Assembly (NCBI GenBank): GCA_030042815.1
Contig: JASHYY010000144.1
Span: 1 to 5,283, forward strand
Source: Thermoplasmata archaeon
GTDB lineage: Archaea; Thermoplasmatota; Thermoplasmata; Lutacidiplasmatales; UBA184
Direction of reading: 5' to 3'
DNA length: 5,283 bases
In this document: one piece after another, positions 4,349 through 5,283 of the stretch
Numbering within the stretch: position 1 is the stretch's first letter
Layout of the letters: the number at the start of each line of letters is the position of its first letter
The notes under the pieces: generated by a model
What the model was told of the DNA's origin: nothing
The model's database searches: none
Seen by the model: only the letters and a program-made list of their open reading frames with translations
Program-made: the position numbers and the translations under genes

Positions 4349-5283
4349 GTGCGGCTCCTAGTCGTGGACGACGACGCGGTGTTCCGCGAAGAACTCTCAA
4401 CGCTCCTCTCCGACTGGGGCCACCAGGTCGAGTCGGTCGGCTCGGCCGCGAAGGCGCTCGAGGCGCTCGAGATCGCGGAGTTTGACGTCGTCCTCTCCGA
4501 CGTGCGGATGCCCCGGATGAACGGACTCGAGTTCCTGGGCCAGGTCCGGGAGCGATGGCCCCGGGTCTACGTCGTGATGATCACGGGGTATGCGACCGTC
4601 GAGACCGCCGTCGAGGCGATGAAGCTCGGCGCGTTCGACTACCTGCGGAAGCCGTTCCGGTCCGAGAACGTGCAGTCGATCATCGCCCTGATCGAGGAGC
4701 AGCGACGGTTCTCTCTCGGTGGCGGGGCCGAGCACGACCCGGTTCGACTCGCCGAAAAGTGGGCCCGGCAGAAACGCGAGGTGCTCCTTCTCGGGGCCAC
4801 GCCGAAGCGCCCGATCCCGGGGGTCACCGTCGCCGACCTTCCGCTGGCCGACTCGGCGGTCGGCCTCCAGGAGCTCGTCCTTCGGTTCGTGGAAGCGCAC
4901 CCCCACTCCGCCGTCGTGATCGGGGGGATCGAACGGCTGTTCACGGTCCATCGGGCCGAGGAGGTCGCACTGGCTCTCGGGGAGGTCCTCGAACGGGTGC
5001 AGGGGCGCGCGCCGGTCGCGGTCGGGTTCGACCCGGCGACGCTCTCCGACCAGGCGGTCCTGCAGATCCGGGCCGCGGTCTCCGCCGCCCGGGTCCACGG
5101 AACCCTCAGCGCCCTCGCGAATCCCCTGCGCCGCCACATCCTCCGCCGCCTCGACGAGGGGCCGACGTCGTTCACCGAGGTCATGAAGGCGGCCGGGATC
5201 GACGACTCCCCGAAGCTCTCGTTCCACCTGCGGACCCTCCAGGAGGACGGTCTCATCTCCCACCAGGGCGACTCCTACCGCCT
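4349..5283 (+). CDS. response regulator: receiver + DUF835-like region + winged helix, 3' partial
   Basis: The frame starts at a GTG and stays open for 311 codons to the right edge, so the C-terminus is missing. Residues 1-118 are a complete receiver: MRLLVVDDD supplies the acidic pocket (D7-D9), D51 in VVLSDVRMP is the predicted phosphoacceptor, T79 (MITGYAT) is the switch residue and K101 (LRKPF) is the conserved lysine. AVEAMKLGAFDYL resembles NtrC/AtoC receivers. Residues about 135-245 resemble the archaeal DUF835 region: a strand VLLLGATP, then LQELVLRFVEAHPHSAVVIGGIERLFTVH, then VAVGFDPATLSDQAVLQI. Residues about 250-311 form an ArsR-like winged helix (LSALANPLRRHILRRL, FTEVMKAAG, KLSFHLRTLQEDGLI) for DNA binding. 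A sigma54-type AAA+ domain is absent. Inferred role: it is phosphorylated by the adjacent kinase and then controls transcription. An in-frame GTG at 4325 is a less likely start because it overlaps the TATA-like element; an in-frame TAA at 4322-4324 rules out longer versions. The DUF835 assignment is the least certain part. Confidence 0.9.
   Translation, partial: MRLLVVDDDAVFREELSTLLSDWGHQVESVGSAAKALEALEIAEFDVVLSDVRMPRMNGLEFLGQVRERWPRVYVVMITGYATVETAVEAMKLGAFDYLRKPFRSENVQSIIALIEEQRRFSLGGGAEHDPVRLAEKWARQKREVLLLGATPKRPIPGVTVADLPLADSAVGLQELVLRFVEAHPHSAVVIGGIERLFTVHRAEEVALALGEVLERVQGRAPVAVGFDPATLSDQAVLQIRAAVSAARVHGTLSALANPLRRHILRRLDEGPTSFTEVMKAAGIDDSPKLSFHLRTLQEDGLISHQGDSYR

Noticed and set aside
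2760..4400. Reverse-strand open frame of about 546 codons opposite the histidine kinase
   Set aside because: It mirrors the codon bias of the kinase, whose PAS, H, N, G1, F and G2 motifs are all intact on the plus strand. The antisense product is rich in Arg, Asp, Val and Gly without recognisable motifs.
4397..5263. Reverse-strand open frame opposite the response regulator
   Set aside because: It is an antisense shadow: the plus-strand GTG frame has a full receiver active site and a winged helix, whereas this product is charged low-complexity sequence.
1..5283. CRISPR arrays, insertion sequences, attachment sites
   Set aside because: No regularly spaced repeats, transposase-like frame, terminal inverted repeats or integration-type duplications were found.

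Overview
The window is GC-rich DNA that I read as archaeal, most plausibly from a high-GC Thermoplasmatota-like lineage. The grounds are archaeal promoter geometry and protein content. Three genes have a TATA-like element centred about 25-27 bases upstream of the start codon, which is the spacing of leaderless archaeal transcripts. The response regulator carries what looks like a DUF835 region followed by an archaeal/ArsR-type winged helix. Shine-Dalgarno sites are weak or absent. The phylum is inferred, because no rRNA or other marker gene is present.

Layout. (1) Positions 1-106, minus strand: the N-terminus of a YkgJ-like cysteine-cluster protein that runs off the left edge. (2) Positions 107-249: a divergent promoter region. 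(3) Positions 250-693, plus: a stand-alone two-CBS (Bateman) protein. (4) Positions 694-805: a GC-rich spacer with a small hairpin. (5) Positions 806-2260, plus: a 14-TM DHA2-type MFS transporter. (6) Positions 2277-2684, minus: a small degenerate receiver protein, convergent with the transporter and 16 bases from it. (7) Positions 2685-2795: a divergent promoter region with a palindromic TATA box. (8) Positions 2796-4256, plus: a soluble PAS-PAS-HisKA-HATPase histidine kinase. (9) Positions 4257-4348: a spacer with a tandem 10-base repeat and a BRE/TATA-like promoter. (10) Positions 4349-5283, plus: a GTG-initiated response regulator (receiver, DUF835-like middle, winged helix) cut by the right edge.

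The right half reads as a signalling module. A cytosolic kinase with two PAS sensors lies next to a complete receiver with all phosphorylation residues and a DNA-binding output. A second, phosphorylation-dead receiver-like protein is transcribed divergently from the kinase. The regulator combines an NtrC/AtoC-like receiver with an archaeal-type output, and with the pseudo-receiver this is the most interesting part of the window. The left half (cysteine-cluster protein, CBS protein, transporter) has no evident functional link to the module beyond position.

The remaining long open frames, including antisense frames of over 500 codons opposite the transporter and the kinase, are products of high GC and codon bias and are not annotated as genes.
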